Assembly: GCA_013399855.1 (NCBI GenBank)
Contig: VXAY01004719.1
Coordinates: 186,001 to 250,000 of the forward strand
Direction of reading: 5' to 3'
Origin: Oxyruncus cristatus
Lineage: Eukaryota > Chordata > Aves > Passeriformes > Cotingidae
DNA length: 64,000 bases
In this document: piece by piece, positions 49,481-61,954 of the stretch
Layout of the letters: every line of letters begins with the position of its first letter
Numbering within the stretch: the stretch's first letter is position 1
Notes under the pieces: generated by a model
The model's input: the letters and a program-made list of their open reading frames with translations, nothing else
Database searches by the model: none
Told to the model about the DNA's origin: nothing
Made by a program: the position numbers and the translations under genes

Positions 49481-50182
49481 TGTTTCTCTGTCCTTACACA
49501 AATAACTCAGCTGTAATAACTCCACTCTGGGGAAGCATAGGGAAAATACACACAGAGCCTGAAGATACACATCTCTACTGATGGGTCATAAAGAACTCAA
49601 CTTTGCTGCCATAACAGGCAGCTGTAACATCTTAGAAAGTGTCAAAGGCTCCTGAAATGTCCATCATCCATTGAGAATTCTCCTCACCAGGGGAGGTATA
49701 GGGGACATTCCCACCTAGACTAAGCATAATAAATACACGGGCTTCTTCCCTCACCACCATGGATGTCTTCCCTCACCACCCTGGACTTTGCTCACCAAAG
49801 GACTTCCCTCACCACAATGGCTTCTTCCCTTACCATACAGGCTTTCCCCCTCACCATCCTGAGCTTCCCTCGATGGATTCAGACTGAAACCATCACTTTG
49901 ACAAGACTGGAACTCTCATCACTGAGAAGACCAACAGAAGAGAACCAACGGGACACTGTCAGAATCCATGGAGCAATGATATTTTTTCTGCTTAACCTGT
50001 CTCTGTCACTCTCAATTCTCTTTCGCCCCCTCTCTCTTTTTCCTATTTCGTTCTATCTCTCTCTACCTCACATTTACTGTTAAATAAAAATCTGTACTAT
50101 CAACTTTAGCATATGGTCTCGTTTGCACTTTAATTTGGACAGAGGCATCTCCCTAATAACTTTAAAGAATCTGATCACAACA
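49481..50182 (+). mobile_element. Retroviral LTR (3' LTR type), plus orientation
   Basis: Begins TGTTTCTCTGTCC directly after a purine-rich GAGGTGGGATAG, and ends near ATCACAACA at about 50,182. It carries GGGGACATTCCCACCTAG (49,703-49,720), a degenerate internal tandem repeat, a CCATCACTTTGAC block, a long pyrimidine-rich stretch (49,997-50,065), and AATAAA at 50,083-50,088. The block order mirrors the minus-strand LTR at 3,751-4,435. With a polypurine tract kept at its 5' side it is a 3' LTR. Class is uncertain (ERVL-like is a guess); the right boundary is approximate. Confidence 0.55.
49741..49875 (+). repeat. Degenerate ~22-24-bp tandem repeat inside the LTR
   Basis: CTTCCCTCACCA-type units recur at about 49,743, 49,768, 49,801, 49,823 and 49,845, with a CCATGGA/CCCTGGA/ACAATGG end in most units. 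Unit length varies and one unit is interrupted. Within U3 such arrays often act as transcription-factor binding arrays, but that is not shown here. Confidence 0.7.
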
Positions 50183-51631
50183 CATGTATCAAATGCAGTT
50201 CCATTGTGGCAGGACTTATGACTGGTTTAAGGTTGTCCTTAAGACAGTGTCTAACCATTTGGTCTCCAAAGCAGTTCAGCCATGCTCGATTTCTGCCTGC
50301 AGTGTTTGGAGCTTGTCTGTGCCACGTAGACCATGACAGCAAAGCCACCAGCATCAAGCCCCATATTAGCTGTTCCTGGCTGTCTGACCTTTCCTTTCTT
50401 TTCTCTAACATACCTAAATAAAGGCAAGCACAGGATAAAGAGAAGCAAGGCAGAGACTGCTGAGCAGGTTGACTCTACTTCAAAGGGAGTAAGGGAAAGC
50501 AAGTTAGTTCTTTGTGACCTTCAAAGACTCCATCATTCCTTCTCATGCTTTTCTTTCCTGCCTTCTCCATTTCCACACTGATTCTCCGAGGACCTGAGTG
50601 CTCTGAGCCAAACCAAGGAAATATACTGCCAAATAAAAAGATTAAAATAGAAAAAGTCAGGGGGTTTTGTTGTTGTTGCTAGTTTTTTGCTGGTTGCTAT
50701 TTTAATGCCAGCTTATTTTGCTGATCCAGTCTATGGCAAAGCCCTCATACAATGCTGCTGTGAAGAGGTTGGGGTCGATCCACATCAAATAAATTTACCA
50801 GCAGGCAAATATTTGTGCAACTGTACCTTGAAGTTGTCTAACCAATTAACATAATTAAGACAAATTCAGAGCAGGAGTTCCCTACCTGCAAAAAGTTGAA
50901 CTTCTTTTTTCCTTTTTTCATCCTAGAAATGAAGTACTCTGCAGAAAATCTCTTAGATTTTTTTCCATGGTTATACTGCTTAGTCTAATAAAAGATTATC
51001 CTGCTCAGTTGAAAATGAAATAATTGCAAAACCATGCCAGGAATCCTAATATTGGGAAAATCTTTAAGCACATTTCAGACCTTTGTACTCATATTACTCT
51101 GTGGACTTTGAAAGAAATTACTGTAACTGAATTCTTCAAGAGATATTATGAAAAGAAAGGTGATTTTGCAATACAAAAATCTCTAAGTCACTTTTATCCA
51201 CTTCTTCTCAATCTCTCACAGGTTTCATTCACACACTTTTCTCTGCACTCATGTGTACCAAGACACAATACCAAGAAGTTTTGGACCCCTTGTATGCAAT
51301 GTGGAAGACAAAGGACATCAGCAGCTGCGGCCTCCACATGCATCTTGGGGTTTTGAATTGTCTTTTTTGCCTTCTAGTAGTGGATGCTGTTCTGGATTGC
51401 TTGCCTTGTGATTTTGACTCACCCTTTGTAAGTGTTAGGCAAAATTCCTGAATTTCACAACTTTTATTTTCCTTGCCTGATAAGCTGTAGTCCTGTTTTT
51501 ATCCACTTGTCAGCTTTAACTTTTGTTCAGTTTGTTCATCCTCCACATGAAATCCCAGATGTTGAGTTCCACGCTGATTAACACATGCCTCTCCTTTTAA
51601 ACTTTGTTTTGCTGTTTTCTCTGGTGTTTTT
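50183..51631. other. Unassigned stretch
   Basis: No gene or repeat recognised. Overlapping open frames at 50,175-50,581 on both strands have no domain. Confidence 0.45.
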
Positions 51632-51660
51632 CATAGAAACATAGAATCATAGATCAATCT
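51632..51660 (-). mobile_element. Possible CR1 3'-tail remnant
   Basis: CATAGAAACATAGAATCATAG matches the antisense of the short tandem tail that ends CR1 elements. The adjoining CR1 body to the right cannot be recognised, so only the last few units may remain. Confidence 0.35.
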
Positions 51661-53726
51661 TCATATTTCTACTACAGAATTTCTGCAGTGGTAATGGAGA
51701 CAATCCTGACTTGGGACATTAGAATGAGCAATTATTTGTAGTCTCCCAAGGATCACCAAATTCATAGGGTGAGAGTAGGACAGAAATCCACTGCTTTTTT
51801 TTTGTTCAAGAATTGTAAAAATACAGAACATGATAAAACAAAAAGAAGAATCCTTGCCTCACATAACATTATTTTTTTTTTAACATGGGTACAGATAATT
51901 TGTCCTTGGTTAATAGTGTGAGTGCAGTTGTAGTCACTTGTAAATGCATCCACACCTTTTGTGTGAGATTTTCTAGTTCAGGCCCACCACAGCCCTGCTC
52001 AGTTCTAGTGGAGGAAGATCACTGATGAAGCACTTCTGCACTCACTGGTTCAGCCCTCTTCTGCATGACGTGCAAGCAGGAATCTCAGACAGCTATTTTT
52101 AATCTCTGACAGAAATGCTTTCTCCTAACAGCAGGCGAACAACAAAATGTCATTGACAAAATGATTATAGTGAGATGACAGAACACATCTCCATAGTAAC
52201 AAGTAAGTGGGGCTAATGCCACCCCTTGCAGCATCTCAGGCAGCCACATGAAGTTTCTTTTCCTTTCTCAGAGAAGAATTCATGAGGATCTCAGTCCTGG
52301 GAGGTGAAGAGCCAGCAAATGTCTCTTATGGCTTTTTACTGACTGCCTGGAGTAGGTAGTGGGTAGTCAGATATTGTCACAACTATGAACCCCACATTAA
52401 AATTGTTCCTTAAAATTGTTTTAAAGGAAAGAGCAGGACAAAATAGTTTCCTCCATCACCTGCAACAGAGCAAACAGTCACATCTCCTGCAAACTATACT
52501 TTATATTTGCAGTCAACTAATTTCAAATAATTCCATGTTTCATTTTGGAAATGAAATGTATTGAGTGGTCAGATGAGGATGGGGACAGGGAGTTTTTTGT
52601 ATCTTCCTAACAGTGTGTTTTATTACTATCAACATTCTGACAATTGCAGATGTACTGTGCTTCACTAGCATTGAATCCAAATAACTGTTAATTCCTTGAA
52701 ATTCACAAAATATGAAAAAGCTGAAGTTTCAATCCTTAGTTTGGCTGAGGTTAGATTTTTGTCACTTTTGGTGCTGTTTAAATGTGTTATTCATCTCCAA
52801 GTAAGGCTTTCAGCTAGTATAAACCAGAGTGTCTGGAATGCTTTCAGTTCATATGTTATTTCCCCACCTCAGTACCTTGTCCCACTGTCTGTCTTGTTAA
52901 CTTTATCTTGAGGCTCCTACATCTTACAAGTGCTTCTTGCAATTCCCTTGACAGAGTTGAGAAATACATGCATGCATTTAGGAGGAAACATATCCACAGC
53001 ACGCATAATTATCCACTCTGAACAGCACTACCAGCCTCCAGGTGGATATTCTGATCCTAACACATACAAACCATTTCCATAAATGTCACTGCTAGGTGCC
53101 TGACTCATTCCCCAGGGACTTTCCAAAGTAAAACCAGGATGACGCTGAAGACCAGCATAAATTTTCTGCTAAGTACTTTCCTTTGTGCTTATGGGGCATT
53201 ATACATTAAAGAAAGTTGTTGCCTTGGGACTTGATTCTCCATCACTTTGGTAGATATCTGCTGGGGTTAATTCATGTGAAGTCATGGAATCATGTATCTT
53301 GGAAGGATGGTGTGGTCAGGTCTCCTTATGCTCCCAGCTTCACTGGAGAATGTGTGATGTAAAAAGATCAACGGTAGTCTGTGAGCTCTTAATTTAACTC
53401 ACATTCACAGCTTATGGCTTCTCCTCTGCAATACATTACTTCCTCCATTTCCATGCAGCTTTTCAGGCAAAGAATCCATATGAAGAAGTGACTTACTTTC
53501 CTTTCCACATGAACTGTGCAGAAGTAAAAGCACGTTGTCTGCTCTGTATTTGCAGACATGTTTTCTGATACACAGCAGCAATAGACATTAAAAATAATTG
53601 AATATATCTGAAAAATAAAACATGCAAGTAATCCCAGTTAGTCACTGAAATTAGTGATGATACTACTAACAAATGTCTGATATTCCTAACCTGCATTTAA
53701 AACAATGATGTTCTAAGAAGGTAGTA
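51661..53726. other. Unassigned stretch
   Basis: No gene recognised. A CATGGAATCATG motif near 53,283 followed by TTGGAAGGAT recalls a CR1 3' end but is too short to assign. Confidence 0.45.
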
Positions 53727-53757
53727 ATATATATATATATATATATATTTTTTTTTT
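53727..53757. repeat. (AT)11 microsatellite plus T run
   Basis: AT dinucleotides at 53,727-53,748, then T to 53,757, read directly. Likely variable in length. Confidence 0.95.
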
Positions 53758-56700
53758 AGTGTGGTCTTTTTACATTGATAACAGGCAGGTTTACTTTGTA
53801 GGCAGTGATTTTCACCTTGATAATTGTCTGATTTACTTTATGGTCATTTTATGACTGACATTTTTATGACTCTTATTAGGGTACTACTTCTGGAAGTTAA
53901 ACTATCTGATGTTCATTCCTTCACACTTGTGAGTGCAGCTCATCATTTTCATGAGGGAAGAAGTGGTCTTAAAGGTAGACCCTTTTACATTACTTCTTAC
54001 TCAATTTCTTGATGATAAAATTACATATGCTTAGGTTTTTTTCTCTGCTTCTGTTTCTGCCAATTCACATTCGTTGAACCCACTGGTCAATTTCTACCTA
54101 ATTTGACAGCAAGTTTGACATGTGCAAGCATAAAGTTTTTCAGATCTTCATGGACGTGGATGGCTGGATATGTGAGTCACCATTTAATAATGTCTCAGGG
54201 TACAAGATGTAGAGTTCACATGTGACCCCTTCTGCAGGGAACCAACCAACCCGCCAGTGCACGACACCTCTAGCACAATTATAGCAGTCATTGACTTTAT
54301 ACTCATCTCAGCATAAGTCCAGGAACAGTCAAAATTGAAGAAGTGCGTGGGGCTATTGAAGTGGGAACTGGAATAAAAACGATGTGTCTGGCAGGGGTTG
54401 AAACATGGAGACAAAGGAAAAATGGAAAGGAGATGAAAGTGCAATGAGAGGAGTGACAATATGGAAATCCTGTAGGGGCTGGCTGGAAGCTGGAAAGATG
54501 AGAATGACAAGATCTATTGTGCTGGGTCTGATGAAGGATTTAGGGGAGATAGGATATGACTGGGGAAAGGTGTTTATAAAATGAAGCTGGAAACTGTATT
54601 GTATCCTTATTCATGTTGCTAATCTGATTCTTTCCTCAGGTCTTTCTTTCTATGAGATGAAGTTTGAGGATATGTGGAACCGATCCTGAAAGATTCCTTT
54701 TTTTAAAAATAAAATCTTTCTGAAGCATTGTATTTCCTCTCTAAAGCTATGATTCAATTGCTATGGATACCTGGCTCACTCAGGTTAGCTCCCCTGGAAT
54801 GCTGACTGTCACATAATCTTGGTATTGTGGTGCTTTGTTGGATCCTGCTCTTGTCAGTCAATAAAGCAGCGATTTATCATCTGTTATTGTTAACACGTAT
54901 CAGTACACAAAGAAGAAAGAATGGAAATATTTTCAAGAGAATGGAGAGAGCATATTGTGAAAGTAAAATGCAAAATAACATCTAGGCTAACCCGTGGTTG
55001 TGAGGCTCTCCAAGGAAGCTCTCTGCATAAAACTAGCAATTTATGCAAGCGTGAAAATTTCAGAAGCTTTTTAGGTATTCGGAGTGATGGGGTTACAGTG
55101 CCCTTTTAAAAAAGAGGTGAATGGCAGATTTTTTTATACTGTTGACTTAGAAACTAAAAAAAAACTTCTTAGAAAAGGTTCTGAACAAGAAAGGCTCAGA
55201 AAATTGTTAGAAAGATTTAGTAGAAATAGATCGTGTCTGGAAAAACATAATGAGTAAACATAGAAGTCAGAAATAATAATTTAGACTAACTATAATCTGT
55301 CACACCAATTATTAGTGACCATTTTTGTAACATAATCACAGTTCCTGAATATATTTTTTTCACCTAAACAAATTCCTTATGTGGATCTACATAATTCTGA
55401 CATCCAATTATAAGTTTAGTTTCTCCAGGATCTCTGTTCATTGATACTAGTGGCAACAAAGATGCATCTTATAGAAACATACTGAAAGAGGAGAAGTAAA
55501 GGAAAGGCACAGAAAGAGATGTCTTGCCTCAGTGGTATAAAAAAAAGGACTGACTGAATCTTCTAGCAGGCAGCAACCTGGCTTCTCATAGCTAGACCGT
55601 TAAACTATTCTCATCCAAAGTTGCTTCAAATACATAAAATTTGAAGGACACACACTCACAAGAAATACGCTCTGTACTGCTCAGGGGTCTCTGGGACATT
55701 TGTTTGTCAGTGCCCTTGGAGAGCCTTGAGTCAAGACTGGAATGATATCAGCTCATTCCCTTCCACCTGGGAAAAAAGCTGTTCCAGAGCTGCCTTCTGA
55801 GAACTGTCTCCCCCAGTTTTGGAAGAAGGATCTGACTATCTGTGAGTTTCACACGATTTTCCTGACAGGCTGAGAAAACAGAGAGGGCTGTCAGCCCTAT
55901 GTTGCTGCACGTGGGACCAGACTAAAATCAACCAGACTTTTAGGTTTTGTCCAGGCTTCAGCTGTCTTCTGTGTGCTTTTCCGCTCCCCCAAGATCTGCC
56001 TTCACCTTTCCTGAGAGCTCTGTGTACCTCAGAGCCCTGGGATCTGGCCCTATCTGACCTTAGGAGGCCTGTGAGCCTAATATTAGCAAAAATTTTTGTC
56101 TGATATGCCTCACTGAGACTGCCACCTCTTGCATTAATTTTCTACCTTTTTTTATTTTTTTGGTAGAGCCACTGTCTATTCTCAATTAAAAAGCGAAGAG
56201 CTGGATATACAGTATCAAAGCAGAGAAGGGAGTAAAAAAAATTGCTCTTGAGCACTCTGTAGATCCTATTTTGCATGTTAAAGTGGGACTTGGGTGAAAT
56301 AAAAGCTTTGTGCTACTGCTTAGCATCAGGGAAGTCTATCCGTTTCTCTGACACCTGCACGAACACCTTAAACTGTCTTGGGAGTCAGAAACATCTTCTG
56401 GATGAAAGGAAAAATAGTTGTTCCATGGCATTAGGAAAATAATCTCTCCATCTTGTTTTGTTCCTAAGTCAAAATGACCTGTGCTGTGACAGATCTGGAA
56501 CAGAAAGTTAAAGCTGTCTGATGCTGCTGCGGGACCTAATTCCCGTTCAGAATTTGCACAGGCAGAAAGCTGCCCTCAGCTCTGTTCAACTTGAGGATTG
56601 TGGACTGCTGAGGTACCTATTCTGCTTCTTTCTCACCCTCTCTGACTTTTCATGAAGAAAAAACTTTCCTTTTTACACTGGGGATATTCTGACTAACAAA

Positions 56701-57999
56701 TTCTGAATATTCACCTTACGTATGTCCCGCAATAAGTGCTTAGTAAGATGTGCTTCAATCCCTTTAATGGCACAAAATATTAAGCTTGCATTTTTTAAGG
56801 GTTTCTGTACGCAGGTTTTCACTCTTTATTTCTTTTTGCTTTGCTTCTGAGTGTGATCCAGAAAGGCTCAGAAACAGCTGAGCCACTTGGCTTCAGAATT
56901 TACTCTTTATCGTGGGACACCTTAGACCATGAAAAGAGAGGATTTATCACATTGTAAGTTTTTCAGCTCTCTGAAAATCAAACATTTTTGAGGTGTGGTT
57001 TCCTCTTAGACAGGAGAAGAAAATGTGGATGTTCTAAACTAGAGCTCACATTCAATGTGATAAATACACTCCGGGCTGGCATTATGCCATTTTAATATGT
57101 GGCATGCAAGTACTTTGCTGCTCAGACAGACCACTGTGAAGAACCTGATTTCCAGCCAGGGACACAGGAAAGCTGGTCTTAAAGTCTGTGTCTATACTTG
57201 GTGATGAATACAAAATGAGAATTTTCTAATAATCTATCTCTGATTTGGGTTACTTTTCATATTTCTAGTCACCTCAGGCATGTTTGAAGAGTGTTCATTA
57301 CAATGAAGTGTCCCACTTACACTGACATGTATTACTTTGCAATAAAATTGCAACAGTTAAGGATGCCTGGTTGTGTTCCCTAGCAAGTCTTCTCAGCCCA
57401 TCCGAATTTCTGCAAGCTGGCCAACTGATCTGTAGGTCATGTACATGTCTGTGACACAACTTGTAAAAGGACAGCAAAGGTAGCTGGCAGATACCGAGTA
57501 TTAAAGAAGTGTACAGAGCAATAGAGGTATTTTGCTTCTCAAGGAGGGAAGGGGAAAAAAACCTATAAAACTCCTGTTTCTGTGTAGGTTAGTGCTGGTA
57601 TTCAGTACTGAAATGAGTTAGAGACCCCCAGCAAATGCATCATGTACGTGAAATAAAGCTTCTTCCTGGCCCCTTAGCCAGGATACACTTGCAAAAAGTG
57701 AGCTACAGGTCTGCTGGAAGAAAGGGACCAAATTTCTCTAACATGAAAGTCTGTTGAGTTAGTTATCACTTTTGCTTAGGATAGAACTAGGAGCCCTGTG
57801 TTATTTTTCTCTTGAAGATTCATGAGGAGATCTTTCATATATAATAAATACATAATAAATGTCTTTTTACTAAAATATATTGGAAATTTTAAATGTAGTT
57901 GCACAGCAAAAAAAATCATAGCAAGCCAGTAATACACATAACCTATCAATCTTGATTGCTCACATATCTGAAGCATTTGCTTTTCCTTCTCCTGCCTTT
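53758..57999. other. Unassigned stretch
   Basis: No gene or recognised repeat. Open frames at 54,184-54,510 (minus) and 54,921-55,109 (plus) have no domain. 55,660-56,080 is somewhat richer in GC. Confidence 0.45.
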
Positions 58000-58310
58000 G
58001 GTGCTAACATGTCTTTCTGCATTATTTCAAGTGAAAGGGAATTGCTATAATTCTAAAAATAATTTATTATCTTCCAAGAGCAAAGGTCATTTTAATTTGA
58101 TATAAATAAATGTCAAATAGTGGATGATATATGGTACAATAATTCATGGGCAGCCAGCCAGAGGAGATAGCTGTAATTACATTCAAGTTCAGGATGACAC
58201 AGAGACCCAAAAGATGAAAATCTGAATGTTTTTAGGCAAGTTATCAGAGTTCATTTTGCTGCAGGATGTGCTGTTATCTGATCCTCTAATCCTGCCTGTG
58301 CCCTGAGCTG
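58000..58310. other. Candidate conserved noncoding stretch
   Basis: Repeat-free AT-rich sequence with motif-like elements: CAAAGGTCA (58,082-58,090; nuclear-receptor half-site type), several TAATT cores, and GTTATCTGATCC (58,272-58,283; GATA type). No open frame. Regulatory role is inference only. Confidence 0.2.
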
Positions 58311-61300
58311 ATCTCATAAAACACAGAAAACCTACAGGAAGAGGGGTCCCTCTTATCTGAGAGCCCAGGCAACCAACAGGCTAGCTCCGTGTAAGGCACA
58401 TGCTAATGCTGGTGATTCATGCCCAGTGGAGCTGAAACGGAGCTTCCCACCAGAAGAGAACCTTCTTGTTGTCTGTGGAAGCAAATATGTTAAGGAGAGA
58501 AGCATGAAGTCCTCACAGGACAAAACTTGCTGGCTAATGTGCAACACATCAGCAACTTCCCCTGTTTACTTACCCTATTGTGCTTGTTTTTTGATTTGCA
58601 ACTTCACTTGGGACTCAGTTCATGACTAAGACACACAACTGCAGTTTTGATAGACAAGTGTTTAAGAGTCAGTGGAGAGCAAGGTTTCCATGCAGCTGAC
58701 CTACTTTGATTAAGCCAAATAATTCTCTTGGATTTACTGACTATGGCTCAATACATGAACCTAAACCTCAGCATTTTCAGTGCCACTTTGATTGTCCCCG
58801 AGTATCTGAGACACCTAGCTGGACCTGCCTCCCTATGACAGATATGACAGAAAACCTTCATACCCTTGAATTTTCTTTTACAAAGCATGACTAACACCAG
58901 GAAATATTCTCTCACTATCCAGGGCATAAAAAGCAAAATATTAATTTTTTCTGATCTACCATTCTCTTTTCCCCCTACTTCTACATAAGCATCTAATATT
59001 TGTCAGTGCCACAGACAGTCTCCAGAATGAGACAGATGATTTGCCTAATTCTAAATAGCAAATGCTATGTTGTATAGCCCTGTTACTACAGCTGTAATAC
59101 ATGCTTACATCCTATTATTAGAACTGCAGAGGGTGATGAACTGGAAAATCCAGGCTAAGATAGGACTTGCTCAGACATTTGGAGGCTTTTGGAGCTGGGG
59201 GAAAGTCAGCAGTTGTTTACTGCATTACCTTACTATACAGAGAAAGGTTGTTTGTGAGGCTTATGTGTGTGTCCAAGATTTCTTGCCATTTAAGGATTTA
59301 ATTCAGGCACATTCATAGCCACAGCTTGAGTAACCAATTAATTTTAATGAGTAATTAACAGAAAAGAAACAGAAAAAAATAATCATCTGTACATGTGAAA
59401 TAACAGGAGATAATTCTTTAGGCACACAAGAAATTTTCAGTAAATCTGGCATTACAAACTCATTTCCATATTGTGGAGGAAAATTAGAATTCTCAGCTTA
59501 AGTGGAGCAAAATCCAACTTTCTGAGAACTCAGTAAACATGTATTTTTTCCTTTTATTAGAAGTATGTATATTACATGACTGAAATATTCCTGGGACAGA
59601 ACTCTGCACATGAAGAAATAGAAAGCTGCAAATTGCAAAGCAGATATTATACTGACCTCCTCCCACTGGAATCTGCTAGCTGAACTGCTTGGGTTATTCT
59701 CTCTTTCAACCACCAATAAATCAGCACATCAAGTAGGTGGCAACAGAGGAAACTTTTAAGTAAGTGGGCAGAAATATAATTACACAATTCTCAACTGTGT
59801 TACTAACAATTGCTAGTTAAATGGAGCCACTTCTATTGCAGAAGCATTGCACATTAATCCTTATCAAGTTTTCATAATGCTCATCATTATTTTCTTGGCA
59901 TTCAGCACTTGATAATATGAAAATAGAAAAAAAAAAGAATTTGGGATGAGCAGGAAACAAATATTTTAATGGTGTTTGTTAGACTGAGGAATAATGTTGT
60001 AGACAAAGAGTGTAAGTTTTATGGTTTAGTAATACGGAAATTGCCTAGACAGAACCCTGGAAAAATCCAGACAATAACTGTGAGTTCCTTACCCCAGCAC
60101 ACCAAAAGAGAAGGGAATTCTGTGAACATGATAATCTAGTAAATAATTTTAATCCCTGACTCCTGTAATACTCCTGTCAAGTAAAATACTTGGCAATTAA
60201 CCATATGGCTAAAAGTTGTCTTGGGTATGTGCCTATCTGATTTCATGAATATTCAATATGGAATCCTACAAAAAATATCACTATCTATCCATTTCTATTC
60301 CCTAATACTAATAACCCTTGTAGTATTGTAAATGTGGAGGGTTTTTTACTGCTTTGAGCTTCATGTTAAATTCTGCTCCGGTATTGATTCAGACCACATT
60401 AGCAAGAAATCTTTTAAATTTACCCTGAGGTAAGAAATCTGCTTTTGCATTTTATGTTAGTTGTACAGATCCAAAGGTGTTAAAACCACAAAGGCACCAG
60501 GTTGGATTCGGTGCTGCATAAGAAAGAGATTTTGTAGCCTGAAGCGATGGTGGCCAGCGCTTCTAATCACAAAGGCAGTGTTGAGGATATATCACCTTGC
60601 ACACAAGCAGTCCCAGGAGAGTATATTTAACAGATTTCATATTTACATACTTGCCAACTCGTACCCTTTTGCTTTGCACATTGAGCTTTAGCTGACTTGG
60701 CACATCTGTTTTCCTCTTGCCGTAAGCATTTTATCCAATAAGGTGTCAAAGCTTGTGCTGCTGTGAAGAAGGCTCAGTGGGAATATTTTCAGGGTGCTGA
60801 GACTTAACAAAATATTTTTGAGAGTAACATCAGTCAGATGTTAATTTAAGAAGTTTTTATTCTGAATAAACAGATCACAAATTGCCCTAGGAAATCTACA
60901 CAGTTCGCTCTTCCAGTGTTACACATTCCAGACTGAGATTGTGTTCTGGACAACTATGAGAACTATTGCACCACCATATTCCAAAGGGTTTTCTTCATCA
61001 GAGGAAGGATATCTTTATCTGAGGGCAATCATGCCTATGACTCATCTGTGTCTCCTTCTATCCCAGGAATTCAGGTACCTCATTAAGTGGAGAGAAAGAT
61101 TTCATGCTAAGCAGAAAGGGATTTAGGGCTAAGAAAGCTAGTAGTAAAGTTGCTTTCTTGATCTTTTATCTTCTTAAAGAATTACAGGGTGCAGAAATAG
61201 CACAAGACAGCTCAAGCAATGGATTTTAGAACCTGGTGTTGCTATAAGTGCACAGAAGCCATCACATCATGCAAGCATTCTCTTTCATTCAACTGAACTA

Positions 61301-61954
61301 TGTACAGAGGCAAGTACATGGTATGTTGGTAAAAATGTCAGAGCTTGACCTAGAATTAATACCTCTATTATTTGCCATGGGATAATATAAAGAGCTCTGG
61401 AATTCTCTTGCAATGAAGTGCTAGACAACTGTCACAACACAATTAACATCTTCCTTTTATTCATGCCAATTTTTCAAATCTAAATGTTTATAATCCTGAC
61501 TTCAGGCCTGCAAAACCTGTGTCCTGGGGCATAGGGAAATGAACAAACTGTTAATAAAAAGGCAATAAATCTTCCTTGCTGGGTGAAGACTGCCTTTCTG
61601 TATATCCCTGAGGTGCAGCAGCAACAGTTGTTTCCCTCCCTTTTGTACTGAGCTCAGTATTCAGCTAGCAACGTGCTACAGACTTTTCTGTGGTGTGACA
61701 TGAACTGGTGAGCACTGAGAAGTGGTCAACCTCTGTCATTTCCTATCTGCTTGCTCTTCTCTTTCCCCAGGAGGAACGTCTAGGTAAATTTTATTCTCTA
61801 ACCTTCCTTCTGCATCACTTCTCTGGTGTTTTGCTAGGGGAATGTGTTAAAACCCCTCTGCTAGCAGTACTAGAACAAACCTCATCATGGTTTATAGAGA
61901 AAACCATGCAAGAGTTAAAAGTATGGCTGGACTCAATACTAGAAGATGTACTCC
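58311..61954. other. Unassigned stretch
   Basis: No gene or recognised repeat. Short frames at 58,353-58,629, 59,067-59,318 and 60,461-60,691 have no domain. Confidence 0.45.

Noticed and set aside
53281..53340. CR1 3' end on the minus strand
   Set aside because: Only a short CATGGAATCATG plus TTGGAAGG match; the CR1 body does not follow.
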